NCBI GenBank assembly: GCA_012522765.1
Contig: JAAYJW010000372.1
Span: forward strand, 1-54,027
DNA from: a candidate division WS1 bacterium
GTDB lineage: Bacteria > Armatimonadota > Zipacnadia > Zipacnadales > UBA5352
Reading direction: 5' to 3'
DNA: 54,027 nucleotides
Each line of letters opens with the position of its first letter. Position 1 is the stretch's first letter. Shown in pieces: positions 27,928 through 36,088 of this stretch. Below the pieces are notes generated by a model. It made no database searches. It was not told where the DNA came from and saw nothing but the letters and a program-made list of their open reading frames with translations. The position numbers were made by a program, and so were the translations under genes.

Positions 27928-28896
27928 TCAGCGAACCTGTGCAATAGTCCTCGCGAGCTCCGGCCGGAACCGCTCGTAGGCGGACGAGGCCGTCAGCGTC
28001 TGGTGCCCCGCGATTACCATTTGTTCCACGCCGGCATTCCGCGCGACCTTCAGTGCCTCAAGCAGCTTGTCTCGGGGGTGCGGGGAGCCGCCGATCCAGA
28101 TCAGCAATGGCTTTCGCTCAGCCCGCACCGCCGCGTTGGCCTCCTCGACCGTAGAGCGCAGAGCCACCTCCATGTCACGGCCCGCACTCTGCCACGGCAC
28201 ATACACAGAAAGCATGTCAACCGCCGCACTCTGCGCCAGCGGCTTGAGTGTATCCGAACCGAGGCCGGCATCGCGACCGCTCTGCAGGCTGGTCGGCATT
28301 ACCACCGATGCCAGCCTTCGATCCACCGCCTGCACAGCCGCCGCAGCCGCCAGGAGGAACATCAGAAGCGAATTGCGGCGGAACCTCGCCACGTCGCTAT
28401 CGAGTTCCAGCGGCATCTGGCGCTGCTGCTCGCCGTAGAACAGGCGCTGACACCACTCACAGCGGCAGGCCCAGACGCCGCGGGCCCCGTACATCGTCGG
28501 TTCATCCCACAGGAAACCGCGGCACTCCAGCAACCACGCCAGCGTCCGCATGTTGGACGAGAACCACTCGAGGAATGCGGGATTGTTCGGACAGGCCTTC
28601 GGCACCTTTCTCCCGCGGCTGTCCACCTGGCAGTGATGCGGATGCTCGCTGACGTAAAGGCTCTCGGTGGAGGCGTCCGGATCCGTTACGCGGCCATAGC
28701 CGAGAGGGACCACGTAGACCTCGAGTCCGGCGCCCTGGCAGGCACGAGAGAAGTCGGCAGCGGTCTGGGCATGCCAGCGCATCTCATCCTCGTAGCAGGC
28801 GATGAAGACGCTGGTGAAACCGTCATTGCGCAGCTCTCGTGGTTCGAGCTGCTCCATGGTCGCTACGCCGCCGCCGATAGAAAGCCCGACCTTCAC
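27928..28896 (-). CDS. Putative TIM-barrel, glycoside-hydrolase-like protein
   Basis: About 322 residues with a beta/alpha-barrel pattern: GLSIGGGVATMEQL at the first strand, FTSVFIACYEDEMRWHAQ, LEVYVVPLGYGRV, RGFLWDEPTMYG with an acidic pair typical of a catalytic strand end, and LLIWIGGSPHPRDKLLEALK. A CRCEWCQ cluster follows the fourth strand and may bind metal. The pattern recalls clan GH-A glycosidase-like proteins, but I cannot assign a family. The GTG at 28896 is preferred because the first strand begins there; an ATG at 29037 gives a 369-aa version with a basic, non-conserved-looking extension. Function not assigned. Confidence 0.5.
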   Translation of the reverse strand: MKVGLSIGGGVATMEQLEPRELRNDGFTSVFIACYEDEMRWHAQTAADFSRACQGAGLEVYVVPLGYGRVTDPDASTESLYVSEHPHHCQVDSRGRKVPKACPNNPAFLEWFSSNMRTLAWLLECRGFLWDEPTMYGARGVWACRCEWCQRLFYGEQQRQMPLELDSDVARFRRNSLLMFLLAAAAAVQAVDRRLASVVMPTSLQSGRDAGLGSDTLKPLAQSAAVDMLSVYVPWQSAGRDMEVALRSTVEEANAAVRAERKPLLIWIGGSPHPRDKLLEALKVARNAGVEQMVIAGHQTLTASSAYERFRPELARTIAQVR

Positions 28897-29117
28897 GGCC
28901 CCAGCGCCCCTTCGCAACGTCACACGCCGCTCCGGCGCAATCCGGCCGCGGCCTATCGCCTGGAAGAAGACATGCGGGTCCCTGTGCCATGCAACCGACG
29001 CATGCGTATTCCCCGCCCTCCCCACGTGCCCCTTCACCTTGCGGCGCGGATGTCAGAATAATCTGCAGCTACCCCGGAGCGGACGGTTGAGCGATGCCGC
29101 AGCAGTCGAAAAATTGT

Positions 29118-29131
29118 CGAACAACCGTTTG
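29118..29131 (+). promoter_or_regulatory. SOS box (LexA operator) of lexA
   Basis: CGAACAACCGTTTG matches the Gram-positive-type LexA site CGAAC-N4-GTTYG. A second half-site, CGAACAGTTGTG, begins at 29139. The box overlaps the -35 element of the lexA promoter, so bound LexA would block its own transcription. Confidence 0.75.
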
Positions 29132-29157
29132 CGGCAGACGAACAGTTGTGCTATGAT
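29129..29157 (+). promoter_or_regulatory. lexA promoter
   Basis: TTGCGG (29129-29134) and TATGAT (29152-29157) are exactly 17 bases apart. The start of transcription would be near 29164, giving a leader of about 70 bases. Confidence 0.65.
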
Positions 29158-29234
29158 GGCGCGCGAGGGCAGATGCCCGAGGCACATCCATGGCCCGCGA
29201 GATCGGGTCGGACCAACGGGAGGTATGTTCTATC

Positions 29235-29864
29235 ATGAGCGGTGAAGCACTCACACCGATCAGGCGCCGGATACTCGATTTCATCGCACGGACGGTGGAG
29301 GAGCAGGGCTACCCTCCGACCGTCCGGGAGATCGGGGCCGAGGTGGGGCTGAAGTCAAGCTCCAGCGTTCATTACCACCTGCGGGTGCTGGAGAAGGGCG
29401 GCTACATCGAGCAGGGTCGCACTGCCGAGGGTTCGCTCACCCGCGCGATCCGTGTGTCGGGACCTGAGCACGGGGCCGGCAGAGCGGCGACGCGCTATGT
29501 GCCACTGATCGGGACTGTAGCGGCAGGTCAGCCGATCCTCGCGACGGAGAACATCGAGCAGCTTGTGCCCACCTCCGCGGATCTTTTCGGTGGGGGCGAG
29601 TTGTTCCTCCTCGAGGTCGCCGGCGACAGCATGATAGAGGCAGGCATTCTCAATGGCGACCTGGTGGTCGTGAGCCAGCAGCCTACAGCCGAAGATGGGG
29701 AGATAGTGGTCGCTCTGCTTGGCGACGAGGCGACGGTCAAGTATCTCCACCGCCACCCGGACCGGATAGAACTGAGGCCCGCCAACGCCGCTCTCGAGCC
29801 GATCTTCGTGGATGACGTGCAGATCATCGGCCGCGTCAGGGGCGTGATCCGAGCGCTGCGCTAG
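29235..29864 (+). CDS. lexA: LexA repressor of the SOS response
   Basis: A 209-aa LexA. The N-terminal winged helix (LTPIRRRILDFIARTVEEQG, then VREIGAEVGLKSSSSVHYHL) binds SOS boxes. The self-cleavage site Ala97-Gly98 lies in GTVAAGQP. The catalytic dyad is Ser132 in AGDSMIEAG and Lys169 in EATVKYLHR, all intact. During DNA damage RecA filaments would trigger cleavage and derepression. The ATG at 29235 follows GGGAGG at a slightly long spacing; a longer frame from 29190 lacks a ribosome site. Its stop codon overlaps that of the convergent phosphatase gene (CTAG). Confidence 0.95.
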   Translation: MSGEALTPIRRRILDFIARTVEEQGYPPTVREIGAEVGLKSSSSVHYHLRVLEKGGYIEQGRTAEGSLTRAIRVSGPEHGAGRAATRYVPLIGTVAAGQPILATENIEQLVPTSADLFGGGELFLLEVAGDSMIEAGILNGDLVVVSQQPTAEDGEIVVALLGDEATVKYLHRHPDRIELRPANAALEPIFVDDVQIIGRVRGVIRALR

Positions 29865-31144
29865 TTCACGCGGCGCAGCACGGCGACCACGGCATCATCG
29901 CGGAACTCGCCGCCGCTGTAATCGCGTACGGTTCGCATGACGGCGGTTGCTATCTCGTTTGCGGAGGCGCCCTCATTCGCCGCCAGCACCTCAATCAGGC
30001 GCTCCTCGCCGAACATCTCGCCGCCGCGCAGGCGCGCCTCATGCACCCCATCGGTCGTCATCACCAGCACATCGCCGGTGCCCATGCGCGTGGAAAGCTG
30101 CGAGTAGTGGGGCTGGAGCGTCACTCCCACGAGCGGTGTGCCGGTGTCCAGCCGTAGCACGTCATCGGTGCGGCCCTCACGCAGGAGCAGCGGGTAGGGG
30201 TGGCCGCAGTTGGTGTAGGTCAGCCTCCCGGTCGGCAGGTGAAGCTGGATGACCACGGCGGAGGCGAAGCTGGAGGGCTGCATCGCATCGTAGACGCCAC
30301 GATTCACACGATCGGCGATCTCGGCGGGCGCCAGCCCCTCCCGTCCGGCGGCGCGCAGATGTGAGTGCATCATCGAGACGTGCATCATGCCGTACACGCC
30401 CTTGCCGGCCACGTCGGCGACCCACAGCAGTAGACGGTCATCGCCGACGAGCATCAGGTCGTAGAGGTCGCCACTGACGACACGGGCTACCTCAAGCCGG
30501 ACGGCCAGTTCGTAGCCTTCGAGTTCGGGGAGATCTTCGGGCAGCATCTGCTGCTGCATGCTGCGGGCCAGAAGCAGTTCGTGGCTGAGGCGAAGAGCGC
30601 GCGCGCGTTCCATCTCCCGAGCGCGCAGCACGTAGGAACTCACAAGCGCGAGAATGAGCAGTACCGGCGCGCCATTGCTCCACAGCAGGATGAGCATAGG
30701 CATCATCCCGAGCTGTCCCTGGGTGAGTATCTCCTGTGAAATTATGAAGCCAATGAGGGCGAACAGCGCGCTGATGATGGCGCCGGGCCTGCCGAACCAC
30801 ATGGCGGCGACGATGACGACGATGTAGTAGAGCTGAAAGAGCGCGACGGTCTGATCGCCCCACGCCATCACCGCGGTGGTGATGAGGTAGAGGTCCACCG
30901 CGATCGCGAGGGGGCGCTGCAGCGGTAACCAGCGGCCCGCGAGCCGTGATACGAAGAGCGCGAGGGTGTAGATGGCGGCGACGACCGAAGCGATCTGCAC
31001 CCCGACGGGTGTCTGACGGGCGAGGCCGAGGAAGGGGGACATGATAATCGCAATGATGATTGCACTGCGCACCAGCGCCACGATGATGTCCGACTCGTCC
31101 TCGCGGTCAGATCGCCTGTCAGCGTTGGTCTGATTGTCCGCCAA
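29861..31144 (-). CDS. Membrane-anchored SpoIIE/RsbU-type serine phosphatase
   Basis: The 427-aa product has about six N-terminal transmembrane helices (20-185). A short linker helix (LLLARSMQQQMLPEDLP) leads to a PP2C-like SpoIIE phosphatase domain (about 225-425). Metal-binding acidic residues are present: SGDLYDLMLV, WVADVAGKGV, TTDGVHEARL, FRDDAVVAVL. Such enzymes dephosphorylate anti-sigma-antagonists in partner-switching regulation; no STAS or HATPase partner is in the window. The TTG at 31144 is the best start, with GGGAGG 9 bases upstream; the frame runs on to 31351 inside the divergent pcm gene and has no ribosome site. Confidence 0.82.
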   Translation of the reverse strand: MADNQTNADRRSDREDESDIIVALVRSAIIIAIIMSPFLGLARQTPVGVQIASVVAAIYTLALFVSRLAGRWLPLQRPLAIAVDLYLITTAVMAWGDQTVALFQLYYIVVIVAAMWFGRPGAIISALFALIGFIISQEILTQGQLGMMPMLILLWSNGAPVLLILALVSSYVLRAREMERARALRLSHELLLARSMQQQMLPEDLPELEGYELAVRLEVARVVSGDLYDLMLVGDDRLLLWVADVAGKGVYGMMHVSMMHSHLRAAGREGLAPAEIADRVNRGVYDAMQPSSFASAVVIQLHLPTGRLTYTNCGHPYPLLLREGRTDDVLRLDTGTPLVGVTLQPHYSQLSTRMGTGDVLVMTTDGVHEARLRGGEMFGEERLIEVLAANEGASANEIATAVMRTVRDYSGGEFRDDAVVAVLRRVN

Positions 31145-31268
31145 TTGGCCACACCTCCCGGGAAGACAGATCGCAGGTGACGCACAAGGTTTTCTCCGGC
31201 GGGCCGCGGAATACCTGCTGAGCGGCACGAACCGCAGCTCAGATCCGGCGCCACGAAGGAGAGACAGG

Positions 31269-31937
31269 TTGAGCGGGCCAATGCCAGAATCCGAGGCCCG
31301 ACGCAAGCGCGAGTGGATGATCGATACCCAGCTTCGGTCGCGCGCAATCACTGATGAGCGGGTGCTCGCCGCGATGGCACGTGTCCCACGGGAGCGTTTC
31401 GTCGCTGAGGCGCTCGGGCACAGTGCCTATGACGACTCGCCGCTGCCTATCGGCTTTGGCCAGACCATCTCGCAGCCATACATGGTGGCGGCGATGCTTG
31501 AGGCGCTGGCGTGCGAGCCGCAGCATCGCGCGCTGGAGGTAGGCGCGGGCTCGGGCTATCAGGCGGCGCTCCTTGCGGAGCTGTGCGCGCAGGTGTGGAC
31601 GGTCGAGATCGTTGAGCAACTCGCGGCGCAGGCTGCGGCGACACTCCGGGCCCTTGGGTACTCCACCGCGAAGGTCGTTGTAGGCGATGGCACACAGGGG
31701 CTGCCCGAACATGCCCCGTATGATCGGATCATCGTGGCGGCGGGCGCACCATCTGTGCCCGAGCCGCTGCTCGAGCAGCTTGCGGAGGGCGGCCGCCTGG
31801 TGATTCCCATCGGCGGCCGGGTGGGGCAGCGCCTTGTCATCTGCCGCCGCGAGAGTGGTCGGATACATCGCTGCGAGAGCATGTCCTGCGCTTTTGTGCC
31901 GCTGATCGGGCTGTATGGTTGGTCACCGGGGCTTTAG
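31269..31937 (+). CDS. pcm: Protein-L-isoaspartate O-methyltransferase
   Basis: A 222-aa SAM-dependent methyltransferase that repairs isoaspartyl damage in proteins. Conserved landmarks are GQTISQPYMVAAMLEAL, the SAM-binding loop EVGAGSGYQAALLAEL, and VGDGTQGLPEHAPYDRI followed by VTAGAP-like VAAGAPSVPE. The preferred start is TTG at 31269 (AGGAGAG 5 bases upstream); an ATG at 31281 is four codons later. Upstream it is divergent from the phosphatase gene. The isomerase-like gene follows after 25 bases, so the two are probably co-transcribed. Confidence 0.92.
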   Translation: MSGPMPESEARRKREWMIDTQLRSRAITDERVLAAMARVPRERFVAEALGHSAYDDSPLPIGFGQTISQPYMVAAMLEALACEPQHRALEVGAGSGYQAALLAELCAQVWTVEIVEQLAAQAAATLRALGYSTAKVVVGDGTQGLPEHAPYDRIIVAAGAPSVPEPLLEQLAEGGRLVIPIGGRVGQRLVICRRESGRIHRCESMSCAFVPLIGLYGWSPGL

Positions 31938-31962
31938 ACGCACCTGCATCAAGGAGGACGAT

Positions 31963-32745
31963 GTGACAACGAAGATTGGCTTTCGCAGCATCGGCTACCG
32001 CCGGTATTCACCCGAGGAAGCAATCCGCCGCATCGCTGCCGTCGGCTTCGACGGGGTGGAGGTCTGCCTCGAACATCCCGGCCTTGAGCCTGAGCGGATT
32101 GATGTCATTGACGCGGCCAGGCTGGCTCAGGTCGCCGCTTCTGAGCGGATCGAGATCGCCACGGTCAGCTACCACGGTGACCGCGATCCGCTGCCACTGC
32201 GCTGGGAGCGCGCTCTGCGTGCCATCGAGCTTACGCAGGCGATGGGGACGGGGGTGCTGATCATCAACTCCCCGCGCCCGGGGCCTGATGCGCCCCCCGA
32301 GCTTGAGGCGATCTTCCACGAGCAGCTTGGGCGCCAGATCGAGCGGGCCGAGAGGCTGGGTGTCACGCTGGCGCTGGAGCCTGAGCCGGGGCTGCTGATC
32401 CACGGCTCCGACGATATGCTGGCGTTGCTGGAGCGTACTCGGAGCGATGTCCTCGCGGTCAACCTTGACGTCGGTCACGCCTATCTGACCGAGAGCGATT
32501 TCCCCGGTTCGATCGTGCGCCTGAGCGAGCACATCGCGGGCGTGCATGTTGAGGGGATGCCCGCAGGTGAGCACCGCCACCTCGTGCCAGGCGAGGGTGA
32601 CCTTGATCTGCCCGCGGTGCTCGATGTGCTGGCGGAGATCGGCTTTGAGGGTTGGCTTACCGTTGATCTGTTCGATATTGCGGACGCACCGGATGAGGCG
32701 GCCACCGCGTCGCTGGAAGAGATGCGCCGGTTGGTCGCCCGCTAA
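31963..32745 (+). CDS. Sugar phosphate isomerase/epimerase-like TIM barrel
   Basis: A 260-aa xylose-isomerase-like (AP endonuclease family 2) protein. It has AAVGFDGVEVCLEHPGLEP, metal-ligand-type Glu in TLALEPEPGLLIHG, Asp/His in VNLDVGHAYLTE and VHVEGMPAGEHRHLVPGEG, and a terminal TVDLFDI. All three metal regions look complete, so it is probably an active sugar or polyol isomerase. GTG at 31963 follows AGGAGG by 5 bases. It is part of the pcm-isomerase-PHP run. Confidence 0.82.
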   Translation: MTTKIGFRSIGYRRYSPEEAIRRIAAVGFDGVEVCLEHPGLEPERIDVIDAARLAQVAASERIEIATVSYHGDRDPLPLRWERALRAIELTQAMGTGVLIINSPRPGPDAPPELEAIFHEQLGRQIERAERLGVTLALEPEPGLLIHGSDDMLALLERTRSDVLAVNLDVGHAYLTESDFPGSIVRLSEHIAGVHVEGMPAGEHRHLVPGEGDLDLPAVLDVLAEIGFEGWLTVDLFDIADAPDEAATASLEEMRRLVAR

Positions 32746-32771
32746 TGCTCGTCTGAGGGAGCACGGGAGCG

Positions 32772-33542
32772 ATGGTGGACCTGCCGCGACCAATTCCCCC
32801 GCATGACGCACACACATGCACTACTGCCGGTGGTGGCCGCGACAGCGCCGCCGACATGGTACGCGCTGCCGAGGCCGCGGGACTTGAGGCGATCGCCATC
32901 ACTGATCCGGTATCACTCGATAGCGGGGGTCTCGACGAGAGAGTTGACGCGATCAATCGCCTGGCCTCACGCAGCACGATCGCCGTCATTCCCGGGGCGA
33001 GATGCACGATCCTTGACCCCGGAGGGCGGCTGAGCCTTCCATCGGGCGCTGAGAAGCGCATCCCGCTGGTGCTGGCGGCTATGTCAGCGCAGACGAACCA
33101 GATCGGGCGCGATGTCCCGGCGAGCAGGTCAAAGCTCATTGACAGTGTTTTCGGCGCGCTCAGCGAAGTGGTGCGGAGCGAGAGGGTTGATGTGATAGCG
33201 GACCCGTTCAACCTCGGGCGGTTCCCGGCGCCGCTTGGGCCTTCTGACCTGCCACGAGCTTACGTGCGCGATCTCGCGCGCCTGATGGTGAAGCATGACG
33301 TGGCGCTGGAGCTTTCCGCGCGGGCGTGGTGGTGGCACCCGTCGCTGTCGATCGAGGAGTTCATCCGTGACTGGTCATCGGTCTTGGCGGTATTTGCGGT
33401 GGAGGACGTGAAGTTCGTGGCAGGCACCGGAGCGCGCTGCGCCGGTGAGGTGGGGAATAACCACTTCACGCGGCGAATGATGCGCCTGTCGGGCATCGAG
33501 CTTTCGCAGGTAGTGAAGCTGCATAGCCTCGCGGGGCGATAG
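32772..33542 (+). CDS. PHP-domain-like protein
   Basis: The 256 residues resemble the PHP phosphoesterase fold. It opens with PPHDAHTCTTAGGGRDSAADM and ADMVRAAEAAGLEAIAITDP. In active PHP enzymes the last motif reads TDH; here it is TDP, so one metal ligand is missing. A later barrel-strand region, ALELSARAWWWHPSLSIEEF, keeps a His. It may have lost hydrolytic activity or use a changed metal site. It starts 26 bases after the isomerase-like gene and ends that run, 37 bases from the convergent flavodoxin gene. Confidence 0.65.
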   Translation: MVDLPRPIPPHDAHTCTTAGGGRDSAADMVRAAEAAGLEAIAITDPVSLDSGGLDERVDAINRLASRSTIAVIPGARCTILDPGGRLSLPSGAEKRIPLVLAAMSAQTNQIGRDVPASRSKLIDSVFGALSEVVRSERVDVIADPFNLGRFPAPLGPSDLPRAYVRDLARLMVKHDVALELSARAWWWHPSLSIEEFIRDWSSVLAVFAVEDVKFVAGTGARCAGEVGNNHFTRRMMRLSGIELSQVVKLHSLAGR

Positions 33543-33579
33543 CCTGGGCGTGGGCCGCTGGATCAGCGCGTCTGGCAGG

Positions 33580-34059
33580 CTATCCGAATAGCCTCACGGC
33601 GAGTTCCGCGATCTCACGCCCGTACTCCGCGCAGCGTCGCCGGGCGGTCTCATCCGGGGCTCCCTGGCAGGTGGGGCCGTAGTGAGGGCCCTTCACAACG
33701 CCCTTGACGATCATCCCGTGCACCAGCAGGCAGGTGATGATATCCATCAGCGTCGTCTCATTGCCACCGCCGATGACCCCGGATGTCGAAAACGCACCCC
33801 CGATTTTGCCGTCCAGTTCCCCGTGATGCTTCACCGACTCATCAATAAGCTGTTTCACCTGTGCCGCCATGGTGCCGTAGTAGACGGGGGAACCGATGAT
33901 GATGGCATCGAACTCGAGCAGGTCGTCGGCGTTGAGATCGCCGACCTCGCGAAGCTGCACCTGCGCCCCCTCGGTCTCCGCAGCGGCCTTCGCGATATGC
34001 TCCGCCATCTCCGCGGTGTGGCCGGTCTTCGAGAAGTATGCCACCAGGATGTCGGCCAT
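33580..34059 (-). CDS. Flavodoxin-like FMN protein
   Basis: A 159-aa flavodoxin fold. The FMN phosphate loop is YFSKTGHTAEMAEHIA (about 8-23), the isoalloxazine-side loop GSPVYYGTMAAQVKQLID (about 57-74) and the second loop FSTSGVIGGGNETTL (about 90-104). It most resembles WrbA/NAD(P)H:quinone-oxidoreductase-like flavodoxins and probably carries electrons or reduces quinones in the cytoplasm. The ATG at 34059 was chosen as the start of the fold, with AGGAGG 11 bases upstream; the frame reaches 34098. It is a single-gene unit. Confidence 0.82.
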   Translation of the reverse strand: MADILVAYFSKTGHTAEMAEHIAKAAAETEGAQVQLREVGDLNADDLLEFDAIIIGSPVYYGTMAAQVKQLIDESVKHHGELDGKIGGAFSTSGVIGGGNETTLMDIITCLLVHGMIVKGVVKGPHYGPTCQGAPDETARRRCAEYGREIAELAVRLFG

Positions 34060-34443
34060 CGCTTCATCTGCCTCCTCGCGCGCCTGTCGGACCAACAAGC
34101 AATCGCACTTACCGCACCAAGCGACAGAGTCGCAAGTAGAGCGGGTGCCCTCGCCCGCTCACGGAGCGCAACACTATCACAGTTCAATCCGTCGCGGGAG
34201 TGCTGTTGACGGCATCATCGTTATCGCGACATTTCCGGGCGGACCGACGAGCGCGTGATGTCTTCAGTGTGCGGGCGTGGGCGCCCGCACTACATGATGC
34301 TGAGAGGTAGAGTCGACAGCGAGAGACAGGTGCGTGGCTATCTCCGCGCGATCTCTCTCAGTTCCTGCGCTATGAGGGCAGGGGGCGCCTACCATCATCA
34401 GTCTGCGCCCCCGTCCTGATCACTAACCGCTCACTCGCTGCCG
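34060..34443. other. Gene-free stretch with several small inverted repeats
   Basis: No reading frame here looks coding. It holds four perfect short inverted repeats: GCGAC/GTCGC (34121-34133), AGCGGG/CCCGCT (34140-34159), GTGCGGGCG/CGCCCGCAC (34269-34290) and GGGGGCGC/GCGCCCCC (34381-34412). None has a T-run. The last, about 30 bases beyond the isomerase stop (minus strand), may help end that transcript. The rest shows nothing I can name. Confidence 0.45.
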
Positions 34444-35247
34444 TCATCCGATCAGCCGCAGGAGTTCCTTCACGCTCGCCTCGATGCCGTCCTCATCCTG
34501 CGGCCCCGGCTCCCACGCGACCCAGCCGCTCCAGCGTCGCTCGTGCAGCATGTCGAAGACCTTTGCGACCGGCGTAACGCCCTGGCCGAGGACGGCTTCC
34601 TTGCCGCGGGGGGCGCCGTTCTCTTCCCAGCGCTCCGCGTAGTCCTTGATGTGGAAGTGCCACGCCCATGGCATGCACTTCATCACCGCGTCGAAGGCGT
34701 CCTGGCCCCAGAGGGTGAAGTTGCCGGTGTCGGGGCAAAGGCCGAGGCCCTCATCGGCGAGCACCTCGCATGCGCGTGCCATGTCCTCCCCGGTGTGCAG
34801 CAGGAAGCCTGCGTTCTCGATGACCAGCTTCTGCTCGACATCCTTGAATAGCTGGAGCTTCTCCCGCAGGCGGTCGAGGTAGCGCTGGAAGTTATCCTCG
34901 CCCTTATGCGCGTGCTGCGAGCCATGGGTGAAGCAGATGGTCGCGCCGAGTGTCTGGGCGTTCTCGATCCCGCGCGGGAAGGCGGCGTCGGCGGCCTCGA
35001 CCTTCTCAGGCCCATCGCTCACGAGGTCGGCGGAGATGTAGTAGCACGAACACTCGAGGCCGGAACTTTCGAGCGCGCTGGCGAGTGTATCCACGCCATA
35101 CTGATCCACCGCGCGGGCGAAGATGTCTATGCCCTCAATGCCCATCTCCCTGAGCATGGCGAATTGCTCGGCCGGCTCCTGCTCCTCGCCGCGCCAGACC
35201 GGGGGGTAGAGCTTGCCCATCCACATAACTGCGGGTCGCATTGCCAT
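34444..35247 (-). CDS. Sugar phosphate isomerase/epimerase-like TIM barrel
   Basis: A 267-aa xylose-isomerase-like barrel. Landmarks are GIEGIDIFARAVDQYGVD, metal-type Glu in KLVIENAGFLLHTGED, Asp in GLCPDTGNFTLWGQD, His in WHFHIKDYAE and final Glu in WVAWEPGPQ. All expected ligand positions are occupied, so it is likely active on a sugar or inositol-type substrate. The second ATG (M3) has the better spacing from AAGGAG. The ThuA-like gene lies 52 bases upstream on the same strand, and both together are common in sugar-catabolic loci. Confidence 0.82.
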   Translation of the reverse strand: MAMRPAVMWMGKLYPPVWRGEEQEPAEQFAMLREMGIEGIDIFARAVDQYGVDTLASALESSGLECSCYYISADLVSDGPEKVEAADAAFPRGIENAQTLGATICFTHGSQHAHKGEDNFQRYLDRLREKLQLFKDVEQKLVIENAGFLLHTGEDMARACEVLADEGLGLCPDTGNFTLWGQDAFDAVMKCMPWAWHFHIKDYAERWEENGAPRGKEAVLGQGVTPVAKVFDMLHERRWSGWVAWEPGPQDEDGIEASVKELLRLIG

Positions 35248-35299
35248 AGGTTCTCTTCTCCTTGTGTCATTGCTGGTTCGTAGCGTCGATGAGCAACAA

Positions 35300-35938
35300 C
35301 TACAGCGCCCGTGCGGCCCAGAGCATGCCGCGGGTGATGATCGTCAACGGCTCTTCCTGTGCCGCAACTTCGGCGTTGTGCCCCAGTGAGGAGTAGAAGA
35401 CGCGGCCCTCGCCCCACATCTTCTTCCACACGACCGGCACCGGCGCGTCGCCGTAGTCGCGGAAGTATGTAACCGCCAGCACCTCATTGTTCGGATCAAC
35501 GTGCATGTAGTACTGCTCGCTGGTGACCTCGAAGTCTTCGATGCCGGCGACGATCGGGTCTTCGGGCTTCACGATCTCGACGGCATAAGTGATGCCCGCG
35601 CCGCCCGGATGCGCGACCCACTGGCCGCCCACCATGAACTGGAACTCGGTCTGCTGCCGGAATGCATCGCCCATCCCGCCATGGAGGCCCGCGATGCCCA
35701 CGCCCGATGCTACGGCACCGAGCAGGGGCTTGAGTTGCTCGGTGGTGATCTCGCCCATCGTCCACTGCGGCACGATCAGGTCGAGGCCCTTGAGCTTCTC
35801 CGCGTCGAGAAAAGCGTCCAGCGTGTCGGAGATCTCCACCTCAAAGCCTTCATCACTAAGAGCGGCACCGAGGATGTCGGCCACCTGCTTCGGCTCGTGG
35901 CCATCCCAGCCGCCCCAGACGATCAGTGCCTTCTTCAT
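35300..35938 (-). CDS. ThuA-like protein
   Basis: A 212-aa ThuA-domain protein with a glutamine-amidotransferase-like fold: KALIVWGGWDGHEPKQVADI, then LDLIVPQWTMGEI, GVGIAGLHGGMGDAF, and PVVWKKMWGEGRVFYSSLGH near the C-terminus. ThuA proteins are linked to trehalose and related disaccharide use, probably on keto-sugars; the reaction is poorly defined. The ATG at 35938 follows GGGAG; the frame to 36019 has no ribosome site. Next to the isomerase-like gene, it probably acts in the same sugar pathway. Confidence 0.85.
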   Translation of the reverse strand: MKKALIVWGGWDGHEPKQVADILGAALSDEGFEVEISDTLDAFLDAEKLKGLDLIVPQWTMGEITTEQLKPLLGAVASGVGIAGLHGGMGDAFRQQTEFQFMVGGQWVAHPGGAGITYAVEIVKPEDPIVAGIEDFEVTSEQYYMHVDPNNEVLAVTYFRDYGDAPVPVVWKKMWGEGRVFYSSLGHNAEVAAQEEPLTIITRGMLWAARAL

Positions 35939-36034
35939 GTCGCTCCCTCTCCCGTCAATGCGTGAGCGCTGAGTGTGCTCTTCGCCGCACAGCTCGGTGT
36001 GACCTGCGCGGGGAGCCATCTTCAGAAAGTGCGA

Positions 36035-36056
36035 GGCCGGAGGATGACCTCCGGCC
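36035..36056 (-). terminator. Hairpin after the prepilin gene
   Basis: A perfect 9-bp inverted repeat, GGCCGGAGG/CCTCCGGCC, with a 4-base loop sits 33 bases beyond the prepilin stop codon. On the minus strand it is followed by CTCGCACTTTCT, a weak T-rich tail. Confidence 0.55.
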
Positions 36057-36088
36057 CCGCTACGATCATCGTGTGGCGCAGGGTACTT

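Noticed and set aside
31145-31351. Extended N-terminus of the SpoIIE-type phosphatase
   Set aside because: It overlaps the start of the convincing pcm gene and has no ribosome site. A TTG with GGGAGG opens the frame at 31144.
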